64,000 nucleotides of DNA. It comes from Modicisalibacter radicis. Lineage in GTDB: Bacteria; Pseudomonadota; Gammaproteobacteria; Pseudomonadales; Halomonadaceae. The notes beneath the pieces were generated by a model. That model saw only the letters and a list, made by a program, of their open reading frames with translations, was not told the DNA's origin and did no database searches. The position numbers were made by a program, and so were the translations under genes. Below are positions 25,098 to 33,354 of this stretch, piece by piece; position 1 is the stretch's first letter, and every line of letters begins with the position of its first letter. The stretch covers positions 118,516-182,515 of the forward strand of contig NZ_CAAHFN010000142.1 in assembly GCF_900961225.1 (NCBI RefSeq). Reading direction: 5' to 3'.

Positions 25098-25982
25098 TCA
25101 ACCACCTGATCGGGTAGTGAATTGCTGCTGGATATAGCTGCGAAGGATCACCAATAGTTCCGCCTTTCCCGGGGCGCTGCAGGACACAATGGCAACGTCT
25201 ACCGACTTCAGGGGTGGGAGCTTGGTGGAGCCGATGATCATGCCGGGAATATCTTGAGGAATACTGTTTAACGGCAACGCAGCTACACCAAGCCCCGCAG
25301 TAACTGCACTCCAGACACCTTGCCGGCTCGCGCTGGTATAGGCGGTTCGCCACTTCACATTATCCGCTTCAAGAGCCTGGATTGCTCTTGCACGATAGCT
25401 GCAGCCCTGGGGAAAACAGACCAGCGGTAGCATTTGGTTCCTTCTCCAACTGATTTCTTGATGCATTACCCAGGCGAGCTTCTCCACATAGAGAGTGTGT
25501 ATCTGGAGGTTGTCGCATCCGACGCTATCGCAGCGATTCACCAAGGCCAGATCGATGCGCCCCGTCTCAACCCACTCTTCGAGTTCGGCAGAGGAGGCGC
25601 AGGTCACTTCGAGTTCGACCAAAGGATGGTAGGCTTGAAGCCGTGCCAGCGCGTAGGAGAGGTTCTGATGAGCTGTCTCATCGGACAAGCCTAGGTGTAC
25701 CGGCCCACTGAATTGCTGCGAGTTGAGTGAGGCGATCGCTCGGTCATGGGCACGAAGCAGGTGGTGACCATTTTCCAGTAGCGTCCTGCCCGCTGGTGTC
25801 AGTTCCCCAACCCGCCCTTGTGTCCGATGTAGAAGCCGCCACCCAACACGGCGCTCCAGGCGCTTCAATTGAAGGCTAACCGTCGACTGGGTCCGGTGTA
25901 GTCGTCGTCCGGCGCCCGTGAAGCTACCTTCCTCGGCGATAGCGACAAAAGCACGGACGAGCTCTATGTCCAAGTCTTGCAT
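25098..25982 (-). CDS. LysR-family transcriptional regulator
   Basis: A 294-residue LysR protein. The N-terminal winged HTH is LDIELVRAFVAIAEEGSFTGAGRRLHRTQSTVSLQLKRLERRVG (in part), followed by a substrate-binding effector domain starting near residue 90. The start at 25982 (MQDLDIELVRAF) is placed at the beginning of the HTH; the upstream in-frame extension is AT-rich and not LysR-like. No clear ribosome site is visible. It diverges from the heme-oxygenase-fold gene 187 bases away and is its likely regulator. Base composition is more AT-rich than the flanking chromosome. Confidence 0.88.
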   Translation of the reverse strand: MQDLDIELVRAFVAIAEEGSFTGAGRRLHRTQSTVSLQLKRLERRVGWRLLHRTQGRVGELTPAGRTLLENGHHLLRAHDRAIASLNSQQFSGPVHLGLSDETAHQNLSYALARLQAYHPLVELEVTCASSAELEEWVETGRIDLALVNRCDSVGCDNLQIHTLYVEKLAWVMHQEISWRRNQMLPLVCFPQGCSYRARAIQALEADNVKWRTAYTSASRQGVWSAVTAGLGVAALPLNSIPQDIPGMIIGSTKLPPLKSVDVAIVSCSAPGKAELLVILRSYIQQQFTTRSGG

Positions 25983-26168
25983 GGCCGCATAACTCAAAAT
26001 ATCAATTATGAATTGTTTAAAATCAATTTCAAGTATTATGTGGTGTCGTCTAGCTTGATCCCTGTTGTTCATAAACTCATCTGGCATGCCTCGCTGAGTC
26101 GCGCCGTGTTTTCTATCCATGGCGATAGCCGCAGTGTTGACGCCTATTCATATGAGGGGGATGCTTCA

Positions 26169-26999
26169 ATGAAAACTATTCGTGAGATCGTCGAACCTGA
26201 AATTCAACAGGTTGAGGACAGTCAGCTACGCGAAGTGTTGTTTGCAGCTTATGTCGAATCTTCGTCATCACTGGCAGTGATTCAGAATTGTCTCGAGGAA
26301 ATAACCAGCCAAGCATGGCCTGAGCCCGTGATGTGCCAATTCTTCAAGAATTGGCGTAATCCGGCCGTCGGTGCAGGAAGTTTTTGTGCATTAACGTGTC
26401 GGCTGTTCGAGGAAGCCTGCGAATGTGAGCGGGACAGCGTGGCGCAACGTGAGCTTTTCTTCAGCGCAGCATGTATCGCCGAAGTATCAAATGAAGACAT
26501 GGGGTTGTTAGGCCCTAACCATGGCGAGCTCTATGAAGAGCTCGCGACAGCTTTTTGTGGCAGTGACAAGTGGAAGCTCCAGCGCTACGGCCTACCCATG
26601 GTGACTGAATACCTGACAGAGGCTCGTGAGTACCTCGAGCGTGGCAAGGATATGATTTATGCTTTGATGATTTCTCTCGCCGAAGAACTCTACAACCATG
26701 GTGAATTCACCTACATTGCCCCTCTGTTCAAGAAATGGTATGGGCGTATTCCTGGGCTGGATGTTCACACGCGTAATCGCTACCTTCGTTTCATATTCGA
26801 GCATGTGGGTGGCACTGAAAGTGGCCATTTCGCCTATATGACCCAAGGCTTGATCCATTACTGCAGAGCTTGCGGAGTGACACCTGACTGGGAGGCACTA
26901 GGTCAGCGAAATCAGGAATATATTCGCGAGACAGCCATATCGTTCGATCGATTATGCGCCACAATGAAGGTCTCTAATGAACAGGCTGAGGTAGTGTAA
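26169..26999 (+). CDS. Heme-oxygenase-fold (HDO/TenA-like) putative metalloenzyme
   Basis: A 276-residue all-helical protein resembling the iron-containing redox enzyme (heme-oxygenase-like diiron oxidase) superfamily. Candidate metal ligands are E182/E183 and H187 in AEELYNHGEF, and H212, E217 and H220 in FEHVGGTESGHFAY; the last follows the HxxxD/ExxH layout of the third core helix. H118 in GPNHGELYEEL may also contribute. The ATG at 26169 follows GAGGGGG by 8 bases; the longer frame back to 25977 overlaps the promoter of the LysR gene. It is followed 59 bases later by an MFS carrier. Family assignment is tentative and substrate unknown. Confidence 0.55.
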   Translation: MKTIREIVEPEIQQVEDSQLREVLFAAYVESSSSLAVIQNCLEEITSQAWPEPVMCQFFKNWRNPAVGAGSFCALTCRLFEEACECERDSVAQRELFFSAACIAEVSNEDMGLLGPNHGELYEELATAFCGSDKWKLQRYGLPMVTEYLTEAREYLERGKDMIYALMISLAEELYNHGEFTYIAPLFKKWYGRIPGLDVHTRNRYLRFIFEHVGGTESGHFAYMTQGLIHYCRACGVTPDWEALGQRNQEYIRETAISFDRLCATMKVSNEQAEVV

Positions 27000-27058
27000 A
27001 CACTGTGACAGTAACGCCTCGAGTTCTGTTCGGGAGATCTTGTTGAGGATGGAGGATA

Positions 27059-28300
27059 ATGACCAACATTGAGCATGCTGAATTGGGGACGGCTTCAGCC
27101 AGCTATCGGTGGTGGATCCTAACGGCGGCCGTGACGGCGCAAACGACGGCCGCTGTCTCGACACAAGGCATCGGCGTGCTCGGTGGTTTCATTCAGGAGG
27201 ATCTCCAATTATCGAATGCCAGTATCGGGCTCCTCGCCGGGGTTCTCAATGTTGCCCCTATCTTGGGGCTCCTGCTGGCAGGCGAGTGGTTGGACCGGGT
27301 CGGTGAATGCCTAGTGATCGGGATTGGTGCGCTGATCATGGGCCTAGCCATGATATTGTCAGGCTTCATCACCACCTTCTCAGGGCTGTTGATCTGTCTT
27401 TTTTTCGTTGGAGTTGGTTACAGCACAGCGCAGCCCGGTGGGACCAAAGCGGTCTTTCACTGGTTCCCCGTTCGAGAGCGTGGCTTGGCGATGGGCATTC
27501 GCCAAGCTGGCTTGCCACTCGGGGGAGTCGTAGCGGCAGCGATATTTCCCCGAGTGGCGAGTCAGACCGGTTGGCAAACGGCATTTCTGGTGGGTGCATG
27601 CATAATCATCGGTGGTGGGGCCCTGTTCTGTATGGTTTACCGCTTGCCATCGGGTGTTTCATCGAGAAAAGAGCCATCGCATCATCCCCGTCGGCAGTTG
27701 ATCGCCTATGCGCGCATGTTGCTCACCAGGCCGACATTCCGTCTGGCTGTACTCGCTGGGGTGGTGCTGATTACTGTCCAGACTGTGGCACTGATGTTCC
27801 TGGCACTTTATCTTCGGGATCGCTTTGAGTTGCCTTTGGGTGTCGGGGCAAGCCACCTGCTGGTCATGCAGCTCACTGGTGCTGTCGGTCGTGTCTTGCT
27901 GGCCACATGGAGCGATCACCTGCACCGTGGACGTACTGTCATCGTTCTGGTCACTGCCGCGGGGTCGTTGCTCGGTTTGGGAGCGTTGGGCCTATTCCCC
28001 GGGAACTGGGATCACGACCTGTTATACATTGCTTCCGCCTGGCTCGGCTTTTTCGGCTTTGGTTGGTACGGACCTTGGGTCGCCTGGATTTCTGAACTTA
28101 GTCCAAGGCACAGGCTTGGTGCGACGCTCGGGATTGCGATGGCCATCAACCAAGTAGCGATCGTCGGGACACCCATCCTCTTCGGTAGCTTGGTCGATGC
28201 CTTAGGAAGTTATATTGTACCAGGCGGGCTGCTCGTCACTATCGTACTTATCTATACCGTGTACGCTGGACTGCGCACGTTCAAGAAGGTGGAAATGTAA
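27059..28300 (+). CDS. Major facilitator superfamily transporter (cyanate/CynX-like group)
   Basis: A 413-residue carrier with about 12 hydrophobic segments. The MFS signature appears in the loop after helix 2 (GEWLDRVGE) and around PVRERGLAMGIRQAGLPLGG. The start at 27059 follows a GAGGATGGAGG. It lies 59 bases downstream of the heme-oxygenase-fold gene in the same orientation and is probably co-transcribed, which suggests uptake of that enzyme's substrate or export of its product. Codon use is less GC-rich than in the surroundings. Confidence 0.85.
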   Translation: MTNIEHAELGTASASYRWWILTAAVTAQTTAAVSTQGIGVLGGFIQEDLQLSNASIGLLAGVLNVAPILGLLLAGEWLDRVGECLVIGIGALIMGLAMILSGFITTFSGLLICLFFVGVGYSTAQPGGTKAVFHWFPVRERGLAMGIRQAGLPLGGVVAAAIFPRVASQTGWQTAFLVGACIIIGGGALFCMVYRLPSGVSSRKEPSHHPRRQLIAYARMLLTRPTFRLAVLAGVVLITVQTVALMFLALYLRDRFELPLGVGASHLLVMQLTGAVGRVLLATWSDHLHRGRTVIVLVTAAGSLLGLGALGLFPGNWDHDLLYIASAWLGFFGFGWYGPWVAWISELSPRHRLGATLGIAMAINQVAIVGTPILFGSLVDALGSYIVPGGLLVTIVLIYTVYAGLRTFKKVEM

Positions 28301-28306
28301 TCTTAC

Positions 28307-28461
28307 GCTCTGTCTGAAAATATCTGCGCTCGCCCATACGGCGTTAGAAATTGGCCCGGGCGCGAGTTCGATAAAAATATTCATTTACACTCAGTAAAAC
28401 TCCGTCTTTTCGCCATTTTTTGCCTTGTCTGGCCAACGCTCGTCGGTTTTTCAGACAAAGC
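28307..28461. mobile_element. Candidate MITE or solo insertion-sequence remnant (155 bp)
   Basis: A non-coding AT-rich segment bounded by inverted repeats: GCTCTGTCTGAAAA at 28307-28320 and TTTTCAGACAAAGC at 28448-28461, 13 of 14 matching. It begins 6 bases after the MFS stop. Possible target duplications (TTAC/TTAG) are not convincing. No transposase is present. The ends resemble insertion-sequence termini, but the family is not assigned. Confidence 0.45.
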
Positions 28462-28495
28462 TTAGGCGGGCATTGACCGGAGGTTGAAGTGGTCT

Positions 28496-28590
28496 TCACA
28501 CGTCGACGATCGCCACGTCGGCCTTGTGCCGGTCTTCCAGCCTCGGATGAGGTCCGCGCGGCGCGACGGTTATTGTCTCATTGAATGGAC
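28496..28590 (-). pseudogene. Second remnant of an FAD-dependent oxidoreductase N-terminus
   Basis: The minus strand reads APRGPHPRLEDRHKADVAIV and then DV-stop, the same N-terminal motif as the remnant near 24680. The two stretches (24680-24741 and 28508-28569) agree at about three quarters of positions by hand alignment and lie in the same orientation. The frame stops just where the FAD loop GGG would follow. Nothing else is seen between 28462 and 28672. Confidence 0.4.
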
Positions 28591-28672
28591 CTGTCAGCGT
28601 GAAGCTCATTGACAGTACGCCAACATGGCCACAACAGAGGCGTAGGTCGCCGCCCGGGCCGGGTGCGTGCGG

Positions 28673-29104
28673 TTAGCCGCCGCCAGTACTGGAGAAGGCC
28701 TCGAATGCCTCGGCGCCGGTCAAGCGGCGAGTGGCATTGGCGAAGTCGTAGTGTGCCGGTTGCTCGTCGACGAAGATCTGTAGCGCCATCTCCCAGGGCT
28801 CGCCGTTGTCGAGCAGCCCCACGGGGACCGCATAGTGGTCGCCCTCCTTGAGGCGATAGAACAGGTGCGTGCCGCAGTGGCGGCAGAAGCCGCGCTCGGC
28901 CCACTCCGACGAGGCGTAGACGCTGATGTTGTCCTCGCCGTGCAGGGTCATCGGGTTGCTGCTCTCGATGACCAGCAGCGGCCCGCCGCCCCAGGTCTGG
29001 CACATCCGGCAGTGGCAAGCGCTCACTTCATGGCTGTCCAGCTCGACGCTCAGGCTGACGGCGCCGCACAGGCAGGCGCCCTGACATTGATGGTTGGCTG
29101 GCAT
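28673..29104 (-). CDS. GFA-family (CENP-V/GFA domain) zinc protein
   Basis: A 143-residue member of the glutathione-dependent formaldehyde-activating (GFA) fold family. The zinc ligands are visible: CQGACLCGAV near residue 6, CHCRMCQ near residue 35 and FCRHCGTHLFYRL near residue 73. Members are often annotated as aldehyde-activating enzymes, but most are uncharacterised and no specific substrate is claimed. It stands alone, upstream of the MITE-like and remnant region. Confidence 0.88.
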   Translation of the reverse strand: MPANHQCQGACLCGAVSLSVELDSHEVSACHCRMCQTWGGGPLLVIESSNPMTLHGEDNISVYASSEWAERGFCRHCGTHLFYRLKEGDHYAVPVGLLDNGEPWEMALQIFVDEQPAHYDFANATRRLTGAEAFEAFSSTGGG

Positions 29105-29183
29105 GCTAGGGTCCTCGTCGTAGGGGGCTGATTTCCATCGGGCGATGCAAGGTCACGGCCCAGCGGTGGCTGCTTGGTTGCAA

Positions 29184-30074
29184 TCAGTGTAGTCGCCACA
29201 ACGGCGCGGCCTGCTGTTGTAGCCATGACACGAAATGCGGAATGCGGGCGTCTTCTTCTCGGCTTTCGCGACTCATGACCACGTATTCGACACCGGTAGC
29301 CTGCATGCCACAGGGCGCGATCAGGCGGTTCTCCTGCAGGTCGTCATAGACCAGCGGAAGAGGGCCGATAGCGGTGCCTAATTGGTCGAGCGCGGCTTGC
29401 AAGGTGAAATAGAAGTGGTCGAAGTGTTGTTCGCCGGCGGGCTGGTACGCGGTGTTGCTGGCCCGGCACCACACTGCCCATGCCTGGGGGCGGGTTCGGC
29501 TATGCAACCAGCGAGCCTTGAACAAGTCCTGCTCCAATACGCCGTTCCAGCATTTAGGGTGGCATACCGGGCCGGCATATTCGGGACATAGCGTGGCGGT
29601 ACGAAGGTCACCGGGTCGGGGGAAGTCCAGGCGTCGGATGGCCAGATCGCATTCGGCATCATGCAGATCGATCGGCCCGCCGGCAGTATGCAATTCCACC
29701 TTGAGCTCGGGTCGTTCACGACGTAACCGACCAAGTCGTGGCATCAGCCAGCGCATGGCCAGGGTGGGCTCGCAGGATAGACGCAACGCCGGAATGGCTT
29801 CGTCCTGTTCGTGCAACTTTTCGAGCGAGGCCTCCAGGGCAAGAAAGGCGGTGCCGGTGGCCCTGAATAGGTGTTGCCCCGCGGGTGTCAGGCTGACGCG
29901 TCGGGCATGGCGTTTGAACAGTTCGACACCCAGGCGATTCTCCAATTGGGCGATAGCACGGCTCACGGCACCATGCGTGACATGCAATTCCTCAGCGGCA
30001 CGTGTGAAGTTGCCCAGACGCCCGGCCGCTTCAAAAGCGGGTAGTGAGGATAGCGGTGGCAGACGTCGTTTCAT
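29184..30074 (-). CDS. LysR-family regulator (GcvA-like)
   Basis: A 296-residue LysR protein of the GcvA subgroup. The HTH reads LPAFEAAGRLGNFTRAAEEL, then HVTHGAVSRAIAQLE. The start at 30074 (MKRRLPPLSSLPAF) is the usual GcvA-like beginning; the extension to 30185 runs into the promoter region. It diverges from a LysE-type exporter 105 bases away and probably controls it. Confidence 0.88.
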   Translation of the reverse strand: MKRRLPPLSSLPAFEAAGRLGNFTRAAEELHVTHGAVSRAIAQLENRLGVELFKRHARRVSLTPAGQHLFRATGTAFLALEASLEKLHEQDEAIPALRLSCEPTLAMRWLMPRLGRLRRERPELKVELHTAGGPIDLHDAECDLAIRRLDFPRPGDLRTATLCPEYAGPVCHPKCWNGVLEQDLFKARWLHSRTRPQAWAVWCRASNTAYQPAGEQHFDHFYFTLQAALDQLGTAIGPLPLVYDDLQENRLIAPCGMQATGVEYVVMSRESREEDARIPHFVSWLQQQAAPLWRLH

Positions 30075-30179
30075 CGGTGAGTCCGGCTCACGGCTGCGGT
30101 GAAAAGGTTTCGATTTCTCTCGTGACGAACCGTACGCACAATTCTCTTCACTCGTCCCGTGGTGAGGAGATATCTTAAT

Positions 30180-30812
30180 ATGCAAGCGCTCTCAGTGGAA
30201 CTCGTCGCGGTTGCCACGATCACCTTGCTGGCCGTCATCAGTCCCGGGCCGGATTTCGCATTCATCGTCAGGACCTGCCTAAAGCGAGGCCGGCATGCCG
30301 GTTGCTTGGCGGCGCTGGGCATCGGCATGGGCGTTTCCCTGCACATCGCTTACACCTTACTCGGCTTTGGCTTGTTGTTGGCACACCATGCCTGGCTGGT
30401 CGAGGTGATCCGCTACCTGGGCGCGATGTATCTGATCTGGTTGGGGATCACGGCGTGGTGGCCGAAACGTCATCAGCCGGTTTCGAATACCACCGAGCAA
30501 CCCTCCGAGCCGGAAGGTGGAACTTGGCAACCGTTCTGGCAGGGCCTGTTGTGTAATGCCTTAAATCCCAAGGCGATGCTATTTATCGTCGCGCTGTTCA
30601 GCCAGGTGGTCTCGTCGACCACGGCATTCTCGATCCAGCTTGGCTATGGCGTGTTCATTGTCTTGGCTCACGTCTGCTGGTTCGCCTTGCTGGCGAGATT
30701 GCTGGCAACGCCGGTCTTCCAGCATCAGTTGCGCCACCTTGGGTACTATCTGGACAAGCTGGTGGGCGGCTGCCTGATGGCGCTGGGCATCCGCATGGCG
30801 ACGAGTGGGTAG
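30180..30812 (+). CDS. LysE/RhtB-family amino-acid exporter
   Basis: A 210-residue inner-membrane exporter with about six hydrophobic segments. The LysE/RhtB signature ISPGPDFAFIVRTCLKRGRHAG is near residue 24, and LCNALNPKAMLFIVALFSQ is in the middle. Such proteins export amino acids such as threonine, homoserine or lysine. The ATG at 30180 is preferred over GTG codons at 30159/30162 because GAGGAG ends 10 bases before it. The adjacent divergent LysR gene is the likely regulator. Confidence 0.9.
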   Translation: MQALSVELVAVATITLLAVISPGPDFAFIVRTCLKRGRHAGCLAALGIGMGVSLHIAYTLLGFGLLLAHHAWLVEVIRYLGAMYLIWLGITAWWPKRHQPVSNTTEQPSEPEGGTWQPFWQGLLCNALNPKAMLFIVALFSQVVSSTTAFSIQLGYGVFIVLAHVCWFALLARLLATPVFQHQLRHLGYYLDKLVGGCLMALGIRMATSG

Positions 30813-30888
30813 GCCTGAACCATGCCGACCACTGATCCGTCATGGACTTGAAGATTCAGGGGGGCATGGTTATCGGGCCTACGCCGCT

Positions 30889-31215
30889 TCACAGCGCGCG
30901 GCGGCGTTGTCTGTGTCGCTTCAGTATCGCCTCGGAGGCGTCCTCCTTCAGTGGCAGGGCAGTGGCCCACTCGATGTCGCCGCGGCAATGGCCCATGTCG
31001 TCGAGTATGGCATCGTCGTAGGCGAGCAGGGGCAGGAAGCGCTGCCTGAAGGCGCGACGGCGCTTGCGGTCGGCGAGTGCGCGGCGCACGCGTTTCTCGA
31101 CAGCCTCGATCAGTCCCAGCGGCGGCATCGCCGGCAGGTAGAAGTCGGGAAATTGCCTGCGTTCGGGCCGTGGCTCATGAAGCCGGGGACGGTTGGCCTG
31201 GTTGAGGTCGTTCAT
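30889..31215 (-). CDS. DUF1127 (YjiS-like) small basic protein
   Basis: A 108-residue arginine-rich protein with a C-terminal DUF1127-type segment. The family core is visible as RFLPLLAYDDAILDDMGHCRGDIEWA, in part, where dLGis..DI is the typical pattern. Small DUF1127 proteins in alphaproteobacteria affect phosphate uptake and RNA turnover; that role is not established here. It diverges from a LysR gene, a pairing often seen for DUF1127 genes. Confidence 0.75.
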   Translation of the reverse strand: MNDLNQANRPRLHEPRPERRQFPDFYLPAMPPLGLIEAVEKRVRRALADRKRRRAFRQRFLPLLAYDDAILDDMGHCRGDIEWATALPLKEDASEAILKRHRQRRRAL

Positions 31216-31373
31216 GACGGCGTCTCCTCGCCTGCCGCCCGCACGGCGGGCGGCTGTTTCAGGGATCAGTCGATGAGGGTCGCGACCTCGGACTCAGCAT
31301 GGCCCCCGCCTATGGATCAAACAAACGAAAAGAACTACAGTGAGGGTTAAGAAAATCTGAAAGGTAAGCTGTC

Positions 31374-32300
31374 ATGACTACACAAGCCCCGGAGGATGCG
31401 ATCTCTCACGCCGAGGCGGCGCGTGTTCCCTCGGCCCTGCCGCTGCTGGACAGCGACGTGCTGCGCACCTTCGTGGCCATCGCCGAGAGCGGCAGCTTCA
31501 CCCGGGCGGCGCACAACGTCTTTCGTACCCCCTCGGCGCTGAGCATGCAGATCAAGCGTCTCGAGGAGACGCTCGGCCAGTCGCTGTTCGTGCGTGAGGC
31601 GCGGCGGGTGCGGCTGACCCCGCAGGGCGAGGTGTTGCTGGGCTACGGCCGTCGATTGCTGAGGCTCAACGAGGAGGCGGTCGCTCACTTCATCGCGCCG
31701 CCGCTGGAAGGCAGCGTGCGCTTCGGCTCGCCCGACGATGTCGGCTCGCGCATTCTGCCGCGGGTGCTGGCGCAGTTCGCGCGCTCGCACCCCGGCGTGC
31801 AGGTCGAGGTGGTGGTCGGTCGCAGCGTCGACCTGATCGAGCGGGTGGATGCCGGCGAGCTGGACCTGGCGCTGGTCACCGTCGGCAACCGGGGGCAGCT
31901 CGCCGAGCGCGGCGAGGTGGTGTTCAGCGAGCCGCTGGTCTGGGCGAGCCTGGCGGGCGGCGTGGCCATCGAGCGTACGCCGCTACCGCTGGCGCTGGCC
32001 AATCACGGTTGTGCCTGGCGCAGTCTGGCGCTCGACGCGCTGGACCGCAGCGGGCTCGATTATCGCGTCGCCTATACCAGCGAGAACTGCGCCGGACAGG
32101 AGGCCGCGTTGCTCGCGGACCTGGCGGTGGCGCCGCTGCCGCTGAGCCTCATGCGCCCGCCGCTGCGGGTCGTCGAGGCCGGCGCCGGTCTGCCGGCCAT
32201 CGGCGAGTATCAGGTGGCGATGCTGCGCGGGGCCAGTACCGGGTCGGCCTGCGAGGTGCTGAGCGGGCACGTCGTCGATGCGCTGCAGGGCTTGCGGTAA
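31374..32300 (+). CDS. LysR-family regulator next to DUF1127 gene
   Basis: A 308-residue LysR protein. The HTH (LLDSDVLRTFVAIAESGSFT, then RAAHNVFRTPSALSMQIKRLE) starts unusually late, near residue 24, after a polar N-terminal extension. The effector domain begins near residue 108 (GSVRFGSPDDVGSRILPRVL). It resembles the HexA/LrhA-like group often found beside DUF1127 genes. It converges on another LysR gene 24 bases downstream. Confidence 0.87.
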   Translation: MTTQAPEDAISHAEAARVPSALPLLDSDVLRTFVAIAESGSFTRAAHNVFRTPSALSMQIKRLEETLGQSLFVREARRVRLTPQGEVLLGYGRRLLRLNEEAVAHFIAPPLEGSVRFGSPDDVGSRILPRVLAQFARSHPGVQVEVVVGRSVDLIERVDAGELDLALVTVGNRGQLAERGEVVFSEPLVWASLAGGVAIERTPLPLALANHGCAWRSLALDALDRSGLDYRVAYTSENCAGQEAALLADLAVAPLPLSLMRPPLRVVEAGAGLPAIGEYQVAMLRGASTGSACEVLSGHVVDALQGLR

Positions 32301-32324
32301 AAGCGGCCGGGCTGCGCTGGGTCG

Positions 32325-33257
32325 CTAGGGCGTGTCGCGGAACCGTTCCGCTTCGCCGATCAGCCAGTCGATGAAACGCTGCACCGTGGGTGGCGCACTG
32401 CCGCTGGCGGGCAGGATCAGATCGTAGGTGAACGGCGAGTCGATCACGTGGCGGTCACCGAACGGCCGGACCAGCACCCCGCTGGCCAGCCGGTCGGTGA
32501 CAACGGCGGGGTTGGCGAGCATCACGCCCCGCCCGGCGATCGCCTGGTCGAGGGCCAGGCCGGAAAGCGAGTAGCGGCGCTGTATCGCCACGTCCACGCC
32601 GCCCAGGCCGGCGGCATCGAACCATTCCCGCCAGCCGGGAAAATCGATGCTCTGGGGCGATTGCCAGACCACCTCGAGCAGCGGATGCGCGAGCAGGTCG
32701 GCGGGCGTCTCGATGGGCGAGCGTTCCAGCAGGGCAGGGGCGCAGACCGGGAACAGCTCGTCCTCGAACAGCCGCAGGCTCCTCACGCCGGGCCAGGGGC
32801 CGCGGCCGTAGCGAATGGCGAGCCGCGCGCCGTCGCCGTGCCAGTTCGGTGCGGTCAGGGCCTGTTCCGCGTCCAGCGAGAGCTCGATCTGCGCTTCGCG
32901 GGCCTCGAAGTCCGCCAGGCGGGGCAGCAGCCAGAGCTGGGTGAACGAGGGCGGTGCACTGAGAGTCAGCGTGTCGGCCGTGCGCGCCCTTTCGCTTGCC
33001 TGCCTGACGCCGGCGGCGATCCGCTCGAGCCCCGCTTCGACCTCGTCGGCCAGCCGGCGCCCGGTCTGGTTGAGATGAACACCGTTGGGATGGCGCTCGA
33101 ACAGCGCCATGCCGAGCCTATCCTCGAGCTGCTTGACCTGCCGGCTGACCGCACCGGGCGTCACGCTGAGGCGTTCCGCCGCGCTCTTGAAGCTGTCTTC
33201 GCGTGCCGCTGCCACGAAGGCGCGCAGTGCGTTGAGGGGCAGCCGTTCGATCTGCAT
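32325..33257 (-). CDS. LysR-family regulator (GcvA-like)
   Basis: A 310-residue LysR protein with the GcvA-like N-terminus LPLNALRAFVAAAREDSFKS, then AAERLSVTPGAVSRQVKQLE. The start at 33257 (MQIERLPLN) is the conserved position; the long in-frame extension to 33566 overlaps the divergent transporter gene. It diverges from an EamA transporter 97 bases away, its probable target. Confidence 0.88.
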   Translation of the reverse strand: MQIERLPLNALRAFVAAAREDSFKSAAERLSVTPGAVSRQVKQLEDRLGMALFERHPNGVHLNQTGRRLADEVEAGLERIAAGVRQASERARTADTLTLSAPPSFTQLWLLPRLADFEAREAQIELSLDAEQALTAPNWHGDGARLAIRYGRGPWPGVRSLRLFEDELFPVCAPALLERSPIETPADLLAHPLLEVVWQSPQSIDFPGWREWFDAAGLGGVDVAIQRRYSLSGLALDQAIAGRGVMLANPAVVTDRLASGVLVRPFGDRHVIDSPFTYDLILPASGSAPPTVQRFIDWLIGEAERFRDTP

Positions 33258-33354
33258 GACGTGAGTTTTCCTGAGCCTAGAGGGGCAGATTAATCGTTTG
33301 GCCGAGGTCGGGGCAAATGCTGCACTGAGCGCCCAACCGCACCAGGAGCCAGCC

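Noticed and set aside
26161..26171. Earlier starts (25977 onward) for the heme-oxygenase-fold protein
   Set aside because: The extension overlaps the divergent LysR promoter, lacks a ribosome site and is compositionally unlike the rest. GAGGGGG is well placed for 26169.
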